The notes beneath the pieces were generated by a model that did no database searches, had not been told where the DNA came from, and saw nothing but the letters and a program-made list of their open reading frames with translations. This document shows positions 15,919 through 24,386 of a stretch of 54,510 nt of DNA, one piece after another. Origin of the DNA: CAZMOK01 sp964567785 (GTDB taxonomy: Bacteria; Bacteroidota; Bacteroidia; Bacteroidales; JAGOPY01). Location: contig CAZMOK010000015.1 of the NCBI GenBank assembly GCA_964567785.1, positions 1 to 54,510 on the forward strand, read 5' to 3'. Position 1 is the first letter of the stretch. Each line of letters begins with the position of its first letter. A program made the position numbers and the translations under genes.

Positions 15919-18183
15919 TTATTTGTTTTTTGCCCTGATGAGGTTCAGTGCGCTGCCGGCCCTGAACCATTCTATCTGGGCTTCATTGTATGTGTGATTG
16001 ACCTCAAACTCTTCACTGGTTCCGTCGGAATGGTGCAGCACCACCTTCAACGGCTTGTCAGATGCAAATTCAGTGAGGCCGACAATATCGATCAGGTCAT
16101 CTTCCCTGATCTTATCATAATCATCCGGGTTGCTGAAGGTCAGTGCGAGCATACCTTGTTTCTTGAGGTTTGTTTCGTGTATCCTTGCAAACGATCTTAC
16201 CAGCACTGCTTTTACGCCGAGGTGCCTGGGCTCCATGGCAGCGTGCTCTCTTGACGAACCCTCGCCATAGTTTTCATCACCCACTACTAAGGTGCCTATT
16301 CCCTTATCTTTGTAATCCCTTGCAGTGGCAGGGACTTCATCGTATTCGTCCTTCACCAGATTCCTAACGCTGTTTGTTTTGTCGTTAAAATAATTTACGG
16401 CACCGATAAGCAGGTTATTGGAAATATTGTCGAGGTGCCCCCTGTACCTGAGCCAGGGACCGGCCATACTGATATGATCGGTAGTGCACTTACCTTTTGC
16501 CTTTATCAGCAGCCTGAGGCCTTTCATATCCTTACCATCCCATGCGGTGAAGGGTTTCAGGACCTGTAACCTACGCGAATCCGGCTTTATCTTAACATCT
16601 ACGTTACTTCCGTCTTTTGCCGGAGCCTGGTACCCATTGTCTTCCACGGCAAACCCTTTTACAGGGAATTCGATGCCCTTCGGCGGATCGAGCATTACCT
16701 CTTCCCCGTCTTCGTTTACCAGCTTATCCTTCATCGGGTTGAACTTAAGGGTTCCCGCTATGGCATAAGCCGTGACGATCTCAGGAGAAGCAACAAAACC
16801 GTGAGTATTCGGGTTTCCGTCGTTTCTTTTGGCAAAGTTCCTGTTGAAAGAGGTCATGATCGAGTTCTTTTCCTCTTTATCGGCATTGTGCCGTGCCCAT
16901 TGCCCGATACAGGGACCGCAGGCATTGGCAAGGACAACCCCGCCAATCTCTTCAAAATCCCGAAGCAGGCCGTCCCTTTCAACTGTATACCTTACCATTT
17001 CAGAGCCCGGTGTTACGGTGTACTCCGATTTGGCTTTCAGCTTTTTCCCTGTGGCCTGCTTGGCTATGGAAGCTGCCCTCGTTATGTCTTCATAAGAGGA
17101 ATTAGTACAGGAACCTATCAAACCGACTTCCAGCTTTTCAGGCCAGTCATTCTTTTCAACAGCATCTGCAAACTCAGAAACAGGCGTTGCAAGGTCAGGG
17201 GTAAACGGACCATTGATATGAGGTTCCAGTTCAGAAAGATTGATATCGATCACCTGGTCGAAATATTCCTCCGGATTATCATAAGCCTCCTGATCGGCTG
17301 CCAGGTGTTCACTGATCTCAAGGGCCGCTTCAGCTACTTCAGGCCTCTCAGTTCCACGGAGGTAAGTTACCATCTTCTCATCGAAACCAAACAATGAAGT
17401 GGTGGCCCCTATTTCTGCACCCATATTGCAGATAGTGCCTTTACCTGTACATGATATTGTTTTTGCCCCTGGTCCGAAATACTCGAGGATATAACCTGTA
17501 CCTCCTTTAACGGTTAGGATCCCGGCAACTTTTAGGATTACATCCTTCGCAGAGGTCCAGCCGCTCAGTTCACCTGTGAGCCTCACCCCTATAAGCTTTG
17601 GCCACTTAACCTCCCAGGGCATTCCAACCATAACATCCACCGCATCAGCGCCTCCCACACCTACGGCAACCATTCCCAGTCCTCCGGCATTAACGGTGTG
17701 TGAATCGGTACCTATCATCATTCCCCCGGGAAATGCATAATTTTCCAGCACCACCTGGTGTATAATACCTGCCCCGGGTTTCCAGAAACCAATACCATAC
17801 TTGTTCGATACGGATGCAAGGAAATCAAACACCTCCTGATTTACATCCAGTGCTTTTGCAAGGTCCCTGGCAGCGCCAAGTTTCGCCTGGATCAGATGAT
17901 CGCAATGAACGGTTGAAGGCACGGCCACTTTTTCCTTATTGGCCATCATGAACTGCAGCAAAGCCATCTGTGCAGTCGCATCCTGCATGGCAACCCGGTC
18001 GGGCCTGAAATTTACATATGACTTACCTCTTTCATAGGCTCTTTTAGGAGCCCCTTCATCAAGATGGGAATAAAGTATTTTTTCTGTAAATGTTAGCGGC
18101 CTTCCGAGAACCTTTCTTGCCGCTTCTATCTTTTCGGGCAAACCGGCATATTTTTTCCGGATCATTTCAAAATCAAATGCCAT
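15919..18183 (-). CDS. aconitate hydratase (aconitase)
   Basis: A 754-residue TCA-cycle enzyme interconverting citrate and isocitrate through a [4Fe-4S] cluster. The three cluster cysteines are present: GSCTNSS (Cys359) and ANACGPCIGQW (Cys422, Cys425). Substrate-binding segments seen include STVHCDHLIQAK (90-101), GTDSHTVNAGGLG (158-170) and, in the C-terminal swivel domain, GDENYGEGSSREHAAMEPR. Length and sequence fit the mitochondrial-type aconitase usual in Bacteroidota rather than AcnA (about 890) or AcnB. A -7 box TACTTTTG lies 59-66 bp upstream of the ATG. porQ begins 39 bp downstream on the same strand. Confidence 0.96.
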   Translation of the reverse strand: MAFDFEMIRKKYAGLPEKIEAARKVLGRPLTFTEKILYSHLDEGAPKRAYERGKSYVNFRPDRVAMQDATAQMALLQFMMANKEKVAVPSTVHCDHLIQAKLGAARDLAKALDVNQEVFDFLASVSNKYGIGFWKPGAGIIHQVVLENYAFPGGMMIGTDSHTVNAGGLGMVAVGVGGADAVDVMVGMPWEVKWPKLIGVRLTGELSGWTSAKDVILKVAGILTVKGGTGYILEYFGPGAKTISCTGKGTICNMGAEIGATTSLFGFDEKMVTYLRGTERPEVAEAALEISEHLAADQEAYDNPEEYFDQVIDINLSELEPHINGPFTPDLATPVSEFADAVEKNDWPEKLEVGLIGSCTNSSYEDITRAASIAKQATGKKLKAKSEYTVTPGSEMVRYTVERDGLLRDFEEIGGVVLANACGPCIGQWARHNADKEEKNSIMTSFNRNFAKRNDGNPNTHGFVASPEIVTAYAIAGTLKFNPMKDKLVNEDGEEVMLDPPKGIEFPVKGFAVEDNGYQAPAKDGSNVDVKIKPDSRRLQVLKPFTAWDGKDMKGLRLLIKAKGKCTTDHISMAGPWLRYRGHLDNISNNLLIGAVNYFNDKTNSVRNLVKDEYDEVPATARDYKDKGIGTLVVGDENYGEGSSREHAAMEPRHLGVKAVLVRSFARIHETNLKKQGMLALTFSNPDDYDKIREDDLIDIVGLTEFASDKPLKVVLHHSDGTSEEFEVNHTYNEAQIEWFRAGSALNLIRAKNK

Positions 18184-18241
18184 AACGTATCGAGGTTTAT
18201 AATCAATGAATAACTGTAATTAAGAGGCGATAACCAAAATG

Positions 18242-18287
18242 CAAAAGTATTAAAATTTCACCTGCTTTATTAAAGGCGTTACCTTTG
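18242..18287. promoter_or_regulatory. divergent promoter pair between aconitase and the secreted protein gene
   Basis: On the minus strand TACTTTTG (18242-18249) is a perfect -7 box for aconitase. On the plus strand TACCTTTG (18280-18287) is a perfect -7 box for the gene at 18361. The two boxes face away from each other, 30 bp apart, so their -33 regions overlap and both genes may share control. The 178-bp gap contains nothing else recognised. Confidence 0.65.
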
Positions 18288-18360
18288 CACAATATTTAAG
18301 CTTATGCCCGTTTTTTTAACATAAAAACCGTGGTTATTGTTTGATCAATATAAATCTCAG

Positions 18361-19641
18361 ATGAACCGGAAAAAACTACTTGTCACGCTGTTGCTGATCC
18401 TCTTTACAGGGATCCTCCCCTCACTTACAAAGGGGGCCTATCTATTGATCCCTATGGACAACACCCAGTCGAACCATTTAAAAGCATACGGAATAGCCTA
18501 TTATATACTTGAAAGAGATGTTGAGATCCATTGGCTGCTGAATTACAAGGGAGGCAGCTATATGTGCCGGCATCATCCCGATTTTGAAAATGAGTGCATA
18601 GTGCGGGGTGTTTCCTACAAAGTAATTGCAGATGTGCAGTCAACAGCCATACTGCAGGAAATATCCGATCCTGAAAAGAATATGGATGCAGTGAAACTGC
18701 ACAAGGCCCCGAAAATCGCAATTTACTCGCCCAAGAACAAGCAACCCTGGGACGATGCGGTAACACTGGCACTGACCTATGCCGAGATCCCTTATGATGT
18801 TATCTACGATGAGGAAGTTATTAGCGGGGTCCTTCCCACTTACGACTGGCTCCACCTTCATCACGAAGATTTTACAGGACAGTTCGGTAAGTTCTGGGCC
18901 AGGTACAGGAATTATCCCTGGTATCAGGAAAACCAGCGAACGATGGAGGAAATTGCCTTTAAACTGGGATTTGAAAAAGTTTCTGAATGCAAGCTGGCTG
19001 TTTCGAAGAGGATCAAGAAATTTGTGGCCGGGGGTGGTTACCTGTTCGCAATGTGCTCGGCGCCCGACAGTTTTGATGTGGCCCTTGCAGCAGAAGATGT
19101 CGATATTTGTGATGTAATGTTCGACGGCGACCCGATGGACCCCAACGCCCAGGAAAAGCTCGACTTCTCAAATACCCTTGCATTCGAGAATTTCACCATC
19201 AGCACCAGCCCGTATGAATACGAAATATCCAGCATCGACATGAGCACCCGGAGACCCAGGTCGCTGAGGGAAGGAAATGATTTCTTCACACTTTTCGAAT
19301 TTTCCGCCAAGTGGGACCCGGTACCAACCATGCTCTGCCAGAACCACACTTCTGTGATCGATGCCTTTATGGGCCAGACAACGGCTTTCAACATCAACAA
19401 CATCAAGCCCGGTGTACTGATCATGGGAGAGAACAAACCAGCAGGGGAAGCCCGGTATATCCACAGCGAGTATGGTAAGGGGTTCTTTACTTTTTATGGG
19501 GGTCATGATCCTGAAGACTACCGCCACTATGTAGGCGATCCCCCCACTGAGCTTGACCTGTTCCCCAATTCACCCGGTTACAGGCTGATCCTCAACAACA
19601 TTCTATTCCCCGCCGCCCGCAAGAAAAAACAAAAAACCTGA
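18361..19641 (+). CDS. secreted protein of unknown function (often labelled asparagine synthetase B in Bacteroidota)
   Basis: A 426-residue protein with a clear signal peptide (MNRKKLLVTLLLILFTGIL, cleavage near residue 24) and a conserved mature start (AYLLIPMDNTQSNHLKAYG). Homologues in Bacteroidota carry, as I recall, the name asparagine synthetase B, yet no glutaminase or AMP-forming synthetase motif is visible and the protein is exported, so that label looks wrong. The segment VAGGGYLFAMCSAP (near 225-238) resembles a strand-nucleophile elbow of class I glutamine-amidotransferase-like folds, and GKGFFTFYGGHDPED near the end resembles the ThuA-type GGH turn; this relation is inference. 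An in-frame TTG at 18337 is a less likely start. Confidence 0.75.
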   Translation: MNRKKLLVTLLLILFTGILPSLTKGAYLLIPMDNTQSNHLKAYGIAYYILERDVEIHWLLNYKGGSYMCRHHPDFENECIVRGVSYKVIADVQSTAILQEISDPEKNMDAVKLHKAPKIAIYSPKNKQPWDDAVTLALTYAEIPYDVIYDEEVISGVLPTYDWLHLHHEDFTGQFGKFWARYRNYPWYQENQRTMEEIAFKLGFEKVSECKLAVSKRIKKFVAGGGYLFAMCSAPDSFDVALAAEDVDICDVMFDGDPMDPNAQEKLDFSNTLAFENFTISTSPYEYEISSIDMSTRRPRSLREGNDFFTLFEFSAKWDPVPTMLCQNHTSVIDAFMGQTTAFNINNIKPGVLIMGENKPAGEARYIHSEYGKGFFTFYGGHDPEDYRHYVGDPPTELDLFPNSPGYRLILNNILFPAARKKKQKT

Positions 19642-19667
19642 TAGGATTGCGATTCATGGTGGAAATG

Positions 19668-19723
19668 AACAATGAATAATGAATAATTAACAATTAACAA
19701 TTAATAATTAATAATTAATAATT
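19668..19723. repeat. heptanucleotide tandem repeat (AATAATT family)
   Basis: Eight 7-bp units (AACAATG, AATAATG, AATAATT, AACAATT, AACAATT, AATAATT three times). A further three-unit patch (TCAATGA, ACAATGA, ACAGTTA) lies at 19758-19778. The 207-bp gap between the convergent genes at 18361 and 19849 consists mostly of such repeats. Confidence 0.9.
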
Positions 19724-19799
19724 AAAGAACTGAAGATCAGAAGGTAAGAAGCAGAAATCAATGAACAATGAACAGTTACCTAAGTTCTAAACTCTGATT

Positions 19800-19834
19800 A
19801 CCCGCAACCCGTACCTCGTAACCCGAACACTCAA
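19800..19834. repeat. heptanucleotide tandem repeat (ACCCGAA family)
   Basis: Units ACCCGCA, ACCCGTA, CCTCGTA, ACCCGAA, CACTCAA follow each other at 7-bp steps, then a shifted ACACCCG/AACACTT continues almost to the lipoprotein stop at 19849. This is a different heptamer from the AT-rich array 80 bp upstream. Confidence 0.8.
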
Positions 19835-19848
19835 ACACCCGAACACTT

Positions 19849-20682
19849 TCAGGGATACAACTCATCGAAGAAACGGTTCTCGTCGAAGTAGAAATTGACC
19901 ATCCTGCCACACTCATCTTCAATGATATAATCGATGGTGCCCGTCGATACCGCAGCAGAAGGAACGGTGATTTCATGTATGCCGCTTGCCAGGTAAAAGC
20001 AATCAATATGATTTTTAATAGGTACAGTGACCGTGGCACTGAACTCAACATTTTCGGCAGAAACACCGCCGGAAGTTCCTGTTACCGATAATACATCATC
20101 GACAGGATCGTCGGGAGTATCGCTGCCTTCGTCCCATGACAGGTCAAAATTACAGTTATACCTGATCCTCACAGTGTCGATAGTATCATACCTTTCAATT
20201 AATCCATCTGAAACAGTGAATGAATAGAGCAGAGACCCTGATTCATTGCCAAGGAAACGGCTTGTAACACTGCCTGTCACCTTATCGTCGTTCACATAGA
20301 AATCATGGAAGCTGAAGGTAACTTCAGTACCCTGTTCGTTTACAGGCCCGTTGAAAACAGCTTCATAATGGCCCCTTCTGAACTTACCGTCGGGGCACCC
20401 CCTGTTAACCTCGCCATAGTTGAAGAGCATGGTATTGGTGGCCGCTGTATAGTCAACCGTTGCATGGTCTATCCAGCCGTTCTCACCGGCCAGCACCTCT
20501 GAATTATTGATGGATTTAAAATAGGTATTGAAGACCTCCATGAACACATCCTCAGAAAAGATGTAATCTTTCGACGACAGGACATTGGGGTTGTAATCGA
20601 CTTCCGTATTCTTGGTAGTGCAGCCGCAGGCAATCAAACTTATAAATGCAGCCAGGAAAGAAATTGTTTTAAGTAGTCTCAT
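19849..20682 (-). CDS. putative lipoprotein, function unknown
   Basis: A 277-residue exported protein. The N-terminus (MRLLKTISFLAAFISLIACGC) is a lipoprotein signal with a LIAC lipobox (Cys19). The mature protein is acidic and strand-rich with a DEGSDTPDDPVDD linker near residue 185; no catalytic motif or named domain was recognised. Composition suggests beta-sandwich domains on a surface or periplasmic lipoprotein. It follows folA by 31 bp on the same strand but has no evident link to folate metabolism. Confidence 0.7.
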   Translation of the reverse strand: MRLLKTISFLAAFISLIACGCTTKNTEVDYNPNVLSSKDYIFSEDVFMEVFNTYFKSINNSEVLAGENGWIDHATVDYTAATNTMLFNYGEVNRGCPDGKFRRGHYEAVFNGPVNEQGTEVTFSFHDFYVNDDKVTGSVTSRFLGNESGSLLYSFTVSDGLIERYDTIDTVRIRYNCNFDLSWDEGSDTPDDPVDDVLSVTGTSGGVSAENVEFSATVTVPIKNHIDCFYLASGIHEITVPSAAVSTGTIDYIIEDECGRMVNFYFDENRFFDELYP

Positions 20683-20713
20683 GTCGGTACTTTCTTCAAT
20701 CTATAACATCATA

Positions 20714-21211
20714 TTAATCCGAATATTTTGAATAGGTAAGAAAAGTAAAGGGATAATCATGCTTTTCATCAGCAGGATGGTATTCTTCTTCGATCAGTTC
20801 CCATTTATTTTTATCTATTTCGGGGAAAAAAGTATCAGCTTCAAAATCCTTATGCACTTTAGTTATGTAAAGTTTTGTAGCCACCGGCATAAACTGGCGG
20901 TAGACTGCCCCCCCTCCTATCACAAAACTTTCCTCATCCTCTTTACACAGTTTCATTGCATCTTCAATGGACCTTACCGTGATACATCCTTCAAAAACCT
21001 CTCCCGGATCGTCAGTAATGACAATATTCACCCTGTTTTTCAGCGGCCTGACAGGCAGCGAGAGATAGGTATTGCGGCCCATGATCACCTGGTGCCCTGA
21101 TGTGATCCTTTTGAATCTCTTCAGATCGTCGGAAAGGTACCACAGAAGCTTGTTGTCTTTTCCTATCGCATTGTTTTCGGCTATTGCCACAATTATGGAT
21201 ATCTTTTTCAT
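20714..21211 (-). CDS. folA: dihydrofolate reductase
   Basis: A 165-residue NADPH-dependent enzyme regenerating tetrahydrofolate from the dihydrofolate made by ThyA. Seen: the start ISIIVAIAENNAIGKDNKL, the active-site acid in WYLSDDLKRFK (Asp29), the NADPH loop VIMGRNTYLSLP, and FVIGGGAVYRQ. The usual PW and LP prolines around the active-site helix are Leu and Ser here (LLWYLSDD), a mild departure next to the antifolate site. The start overlaps the thyA stop by 4 bp (ATGA type), so thyA-folA is translationally coupled. Confidence 0.95.
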   Translation of the reverse strand: MKKISIIVAIAENNAIGKDNKLLWYLSDDLKRFKRITSGHQVIMGRNTYLSLPVRPLKNRVNIVITDDPGEVFEGCITVRSIEDAMKLCKEDEESFVIGGGAVYRQFMPVATKLYITKVHKDFEADTFFPEIDKNKWELIEEEYHPADEKHDYPFTFLTYSKYSD

Positions 21212-22002
21212 ACCGAGATCTCCCCTTTTATGTGAGGATGTGATTCATACCCAACCAGTTCGAAATCCTCAAAAACAAAATCATCAATATCTTTCCTTTC
21301 CGGGTTGATCCGCATCTCAGGGAGCGGATAGGGTTCCCTGGTGAGCTGAAGTTTAACCTGGTCAATATGGTTGAGGTAGATATGGGCGTCACCCAGGGTA
21401 TGGACAAACTCACCGGGTTCCAGGCCGGTTACCTGCGCTATCATCATCGTGAGCAGCGAGTAGGAAGCAATGTTGAACGGCACCCCTAAAAAGATATCGC
21501 AACTGCGCTGGTAGAGCTGTGTTGAAAGTTTTCCGCCGGCCACATAGAACTGGAAAAGTATGTGGCAGGGAGGCAGGGCCATTTTATCAAGTTCACCTAC
21601 ATTCCAGGCGCTGACGATATGCCGCCTGGAGTCGGGGTTTGATTTTATCGATTCAATGACGTTCTTTATCTGGTCTATCTTCTTTTCGCCGGGTGCGGGC
21701 CACGATCTCCACTGGTGCCCGTAGATCGGCCCTAGGTCACCCTTTTCATCGGCCCATTCATCCCAGATCGACACCCTGTTTTCATTCAGGTACTTGACAT
21801 TGGTCGATCCTTTGAGGAACCAAAGCAATTCATGTATGATCGACCTGAGATGAAGTTTTTTGGTTGTAAGCACCGGGAAGCCTTCCTGAAGGTTGAAGCG
21901 CATCTGGTATCCGAACACGCTGATGGTTCCGGTACCGGTGCGGTCTTCCTTTTTCACCCCGTTATTCATTACATGATCCAGCAAATCAAGATATTGTCTC
22001 AT
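21208..22002 (-). CDS. thyA: thymidylate synthase
   Basis: Converts dUMP to dTMP with methylene-tetrahydrofolate. At 264 residues it has the same length as E. coli ThyA, with Arg21 in the RTGTGT loop, catalytic Cys146 in ALPPCHILFQFYV, and the dUMP-binding QRSCD...NIASY segment all present. Sits in a nucleotide-centred minus-strand group: nucleoside transporter, thyA, folA. The gap to the upstream transporter is 22 bp, to folA minus 4 bp. Confidence 0.97.
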   Translation of the reverse strand: MRQYLDLLDHVMNNGVKKEDRTGTGTISVFGYQMRFNLQEGFPVLTTKKLHLRSIIHELLWFLKGSTNVKYLNENRVSIWDEWADEKGDLGPIYGHQWRSWPAPGEKKIDQIKNVIESIKSNPDSRRHIVSAWNVGELDKMALPPCHILFQFYVAGGKLSTQLYQRSCDIFLGVPFNIASYSLLTMMIAQVTGLEPGEFVHTLGDAHIYLNHIDQVKLQLTREPYPLPEMRINPERKDIDDFVFEDFELVGYESHPHIKGEISV

Positions 22003-22024
22003 AAAAAGAAATCAGTTTAAACCA

Positions 22025-23434
22025 TTATCCAAGGATCATCCCCACAATAGTCGCTGAAAGCAGGGATGCCATCGCCCCACCCATCAGCGCTTTGAACCCG
22101 AGCTTGCCCAGCAGGGTCCTCTGGTTGGGCGCCAGGGCGCCGATACCGCCTACCAGGATGCCAATGGATGCAAAATTCGCAAAGCCACACAACATATAGG
22201 TTGCCATGATAATGGATTTGGTATCTGTAAATTTCGTTGCCTCGATCAGGTCTTTCATGCTGATATAAGCCACCATTTCATTAAGAATGATCTTCTCGCC
22301 GAACAACTGGCCAACAAGGGAAATATCTGGCGCCGGCACACCCAGCAGCCAGGCCAGTGGCGCCAGGATGATCCCAAAAATGAACTGCAGGCTGAGCTGT
22401 TTGTACTGCCCGTTTGTGAATTCAGCTATTACCGGGTTCAGGCTGGTCCAGTCGCCTACAACAAGCAAGATCTGGTTAAAAAGATAAATGAAAGCCAGGA
22501 AAACCAGCAGCATGGCGGCAACATTGACAGCCAGGCGGATCCCCTGCCCTGTTCCGTTTGAAATTGCTTCAAGTATGTTAGAGCCCACATCGTCGCGGGT
22601 TATCTCTATGTCAGACCCTATCGGTTCCGTTTGAGGTACCAGGAGCTTTGCCATAACTACAGCGCCCGGCGCGGCCATAACAGAGGCTGTTATCAGGTGC
22701 TTGGCAAATACCAGTTGCTCCTGGGGGTCAGTGCCGCCCAGCAACCCTATGTAAATGGCAAGGACACCACCGGCAATGGTTGCCATCCCCCCTACCATTA
22801 CGAGCATGATCTCGCTCTTGTTCATTTTCGGCAGGTACTCTTTGATCAGCAGCGGGGATTCAGTTTGCCCCAGGAAGATATTTCCGGTTGCCGAGAGGCT
22901 TTCTGCACCTGATATCCTCAAAGCTTTTTTCAGCAGAAGGGCCAGGAAATAAACTATCTTCTGAATTATTCCATAATAGAACAAAACACTTGTTATGGCG
23001 GAGAAAAAGATTATTGTAGGGAGTATCCTGAATGCAAAGTTCATCAGGCTGTCTTCCATATTGCCTGTTACAAAAGACCTGAATAGGAATTCGGTCCCTG
23101 CATTGGAAGATTCCAGCACTTTAATGAAAAGTTTTCCTACAAATTCGAAAAACAACTGTATGAAGGGGACTTTCAGGACAAGGATCGCGATGACCACCTG
23201 TACCAGCAGGCCAATGAGCACAACCCTCCACTTGATCATCCTTCTCCGTTCACTTAACAAAAAGCCCAGGCCAAGCAGTACAACAAGACCGAGAAGACCA
23301 CGCAGTAATGATTCGAGTGAAAATCCATTGGAGGAAACTCCCCTGACGGTTTCAGCGGCAAACATTTCGATGGGAAACAAAGAAAACAGCAGGAAAAATA
23401 ACAGGACAGCAAGTTTCTTAATCTTCATCAGCAA
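22025..23434 (-). CDS. concentrative nucleoside transporter (NupC/CNT family)
   Basis: A 469-residue inner-membrane nucleoside symporter. After a first hydrophobic segment and a short loop come the CNT core helices. Family motifs seen: NIFLGQTESPLLIKEYLPKM (substrate/cation site in hairpin HP1), MATIAGGVLAIYIGLLGG, and near the end GFANFASIGILVGGIGALAPNQR. An N-terminal extension (about 1-45, signal-like then ETVRGVSSNG) is longer than in E. coli NupC (400 residues) and resembles Bacteroidota members. Genomic linkage to thyA/folA suggests pyrimidine salvage. Confidence 0.93.
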   Translation of the reverse strand: MLMKIKKLAVLLFFLLFSLFPIEMFAAETVRGVSSNGFSLESLLRGLLGLVVLLGLGFLLSERRRMIKWRVVLIGLLVQVVIAILVLKVPFIQLFFEFVGKLFIKVLESSNAGTEFLFRSFVTGNMEDSLMNFAFRILPTIIFFSAITSVLFYYGIIQKIVYFLALLLKKALRISGAESLSATGNIFLGQTESPLLIKEYLPKMNKSEIMLVMVGGMATIAGGVLAIYIGLLGGTDPQEQLVFAKHLITASVMAAPGAVVMAKLLVPQTEPIGSDIEITRDDVGSNILEAISNGTGQGIRLAVNVAAMLLVFLAFIYLFNQILLVVGDWTSLNPVIAEFTNGQYKQLSLQFIFGIILAPLAWLLGVPAPDISLVGQLFGEKIILNEMVAYISMKDLIEATKFTDTKSIIMATYMLCGFANFASIGILVGGIGALAPNQRTLLGKLGFKALMGGAMASLLSATIVGMILG

Positions 23435-23488
23435 TCAGCAGTTTAACCAAATTTATCCCGTGAAACTCATAAACCTTTGCCAGGCTTT

Positions 23489-24082
23489 TCAGCCTGATTT
23501 CTTTTTTTTCTTGATTTCATCCCTCAGCACAGATGCTTTTTCATATTCTTCACTCTCAACGGCTTTCTTGAGCATCTCTTCGAGTTCACTCAGTGAATAA
23601 TCGGAATACTCCGTTTTCATATCACTTTCGGGGGGATAAGATCCTTTGGCCTGCTCTTCTCCCTGTTGTTTTTCCTCCATAATGACCCCTGCTTCTGATA
23701 TGATCTTCTCGTAGGTATAGATGGGGCACTTAAACCTTATAGCGATGGCCACGGCATCGGAGGTACGGGCGTCTATCTTGCTCTCTTTTCCGTTGTGTAT
23801 GCAATGAAGCTTTGCGTGAAAAACCCCCATTTTGAAATCATCTATCACAACTTCTTTCACAGTGACACCATAGTGATCCGCAAAATTCTTGAACAGGTCG
23901 TGAGTAAGAGGCCTTGAAGGTTTCATCTTTTCTATTTCCACAGCAATTGCCTGTGCTTCAAAACCACCTATTATGATCGGCAACCTTCTCTTACCGTAGA
24001 CTTCTCCTAATATCAGCGCATATGCCCCGCTCTGCGACTGGCTGTATGACATACCCACTATTTCCAACTTAATTTTATCCAT
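23489..24082 (-). CDS. bifunctional nuclease (DUF151) protein with C-terminal UVR motif
   Basis: A 197-residue protein. Residues 1-130 form the DUF151/BFN domain (start MDKIKLEIVGMSYSQSQSG, core LPIIIGGFEAQAIA, DARTSDAVAIAIR). Residues about 160-195 form a UvrB/UvrC-type helical hairpin (SELEEMLKKAVESEEYEKAS followed by LRDEIKK). The frame stays open upstream to 24151, but the ATG at 24082 gives the conserved family start and lies downstream of a good promoter. Relatives have been reported with RNase/DNase activity or stress roles; the activity here is inferred. Probably the first gene of the transcript continuing into the nucleoside transporter 54 bp on. Confidence 0.88.
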   Translation of the reverse strand: MDKIKLEIVGMSYSQSQSGAYALILGEVYGKRRLPIIIGGFEAQAIAVEIEKMKPSRPLTHDLFKNFADHYGVTVKEVVIDDFKMGVFHAKLHCIHNGKESKIDARTSDAVAIAIRFKCPIYTYEKIISEAGVIMEEKQQGEEQAKGSYPPESDMKTEYSDYSLSELEEMLKKAVESEEYEKASVLRDEIKKKKKSG

Positions 24083-24106
24083 GTATTCTCCCCACGAATT
24101 TAAAGG

Positions 24107-24135
24107 TAAAAGTATAGATTTTTTTCCGTTTGCAA
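24107..24135 (-). promoter_or_regulatory. promoter of the DUF151 gene
   Basis: On the minus strand: TTG (24133-24135), an 18-bp spacer and TACTTTTA (24107-24114). The start would fall near 24100, about 18 bp before the ATG at 24082. The same TACTTTTA box appears before cysH and the small unit at 36.6 kb. Confidence 0.6.
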
Positions 24136-24301
24136 CTGTTCGAACAAACAAGACATGTAAACTGTTTCGTCAAATCCTGATAATAGTGTGCCTTAAGTTT
24201 CCGTTCCACCTAATTTTCATGGTAGAATATATGGTACGATCTTTACCTCTCACTTATTAAGAAACATTTTAAATTTTTACCCGAAAAAGCTATCTTTCTA
24301 A

Positions 24302-24359
24302 GAGTAGCTACTCCCTGTTTAAAGAGGTGTAAAAACAATAAATTACTTTCATAGATTTG
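24302..24359 (+). promoter_or_regulatory. hppA upstream region: palindrome and -7 box
   Basis: A perfect 12-bp palindrome GAGTAGCTACTC (24302-24313) stands 39 bp upstream of a TAGATTTG -7 box (24352-24359). An AGCTA about 20 bp earlier pairs with its TAGCT, giving an alternative stem. The palindrome may be an operator, as it lies just upstream of the core promoter. No clear -33 TTG. The remaining sequence back to the DUF151 start shows nothing recognisable. Confidence 0.4.
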
Positions 24360-24386
24360 TGGTTTTCTAACCAAAACCTTGGATTT

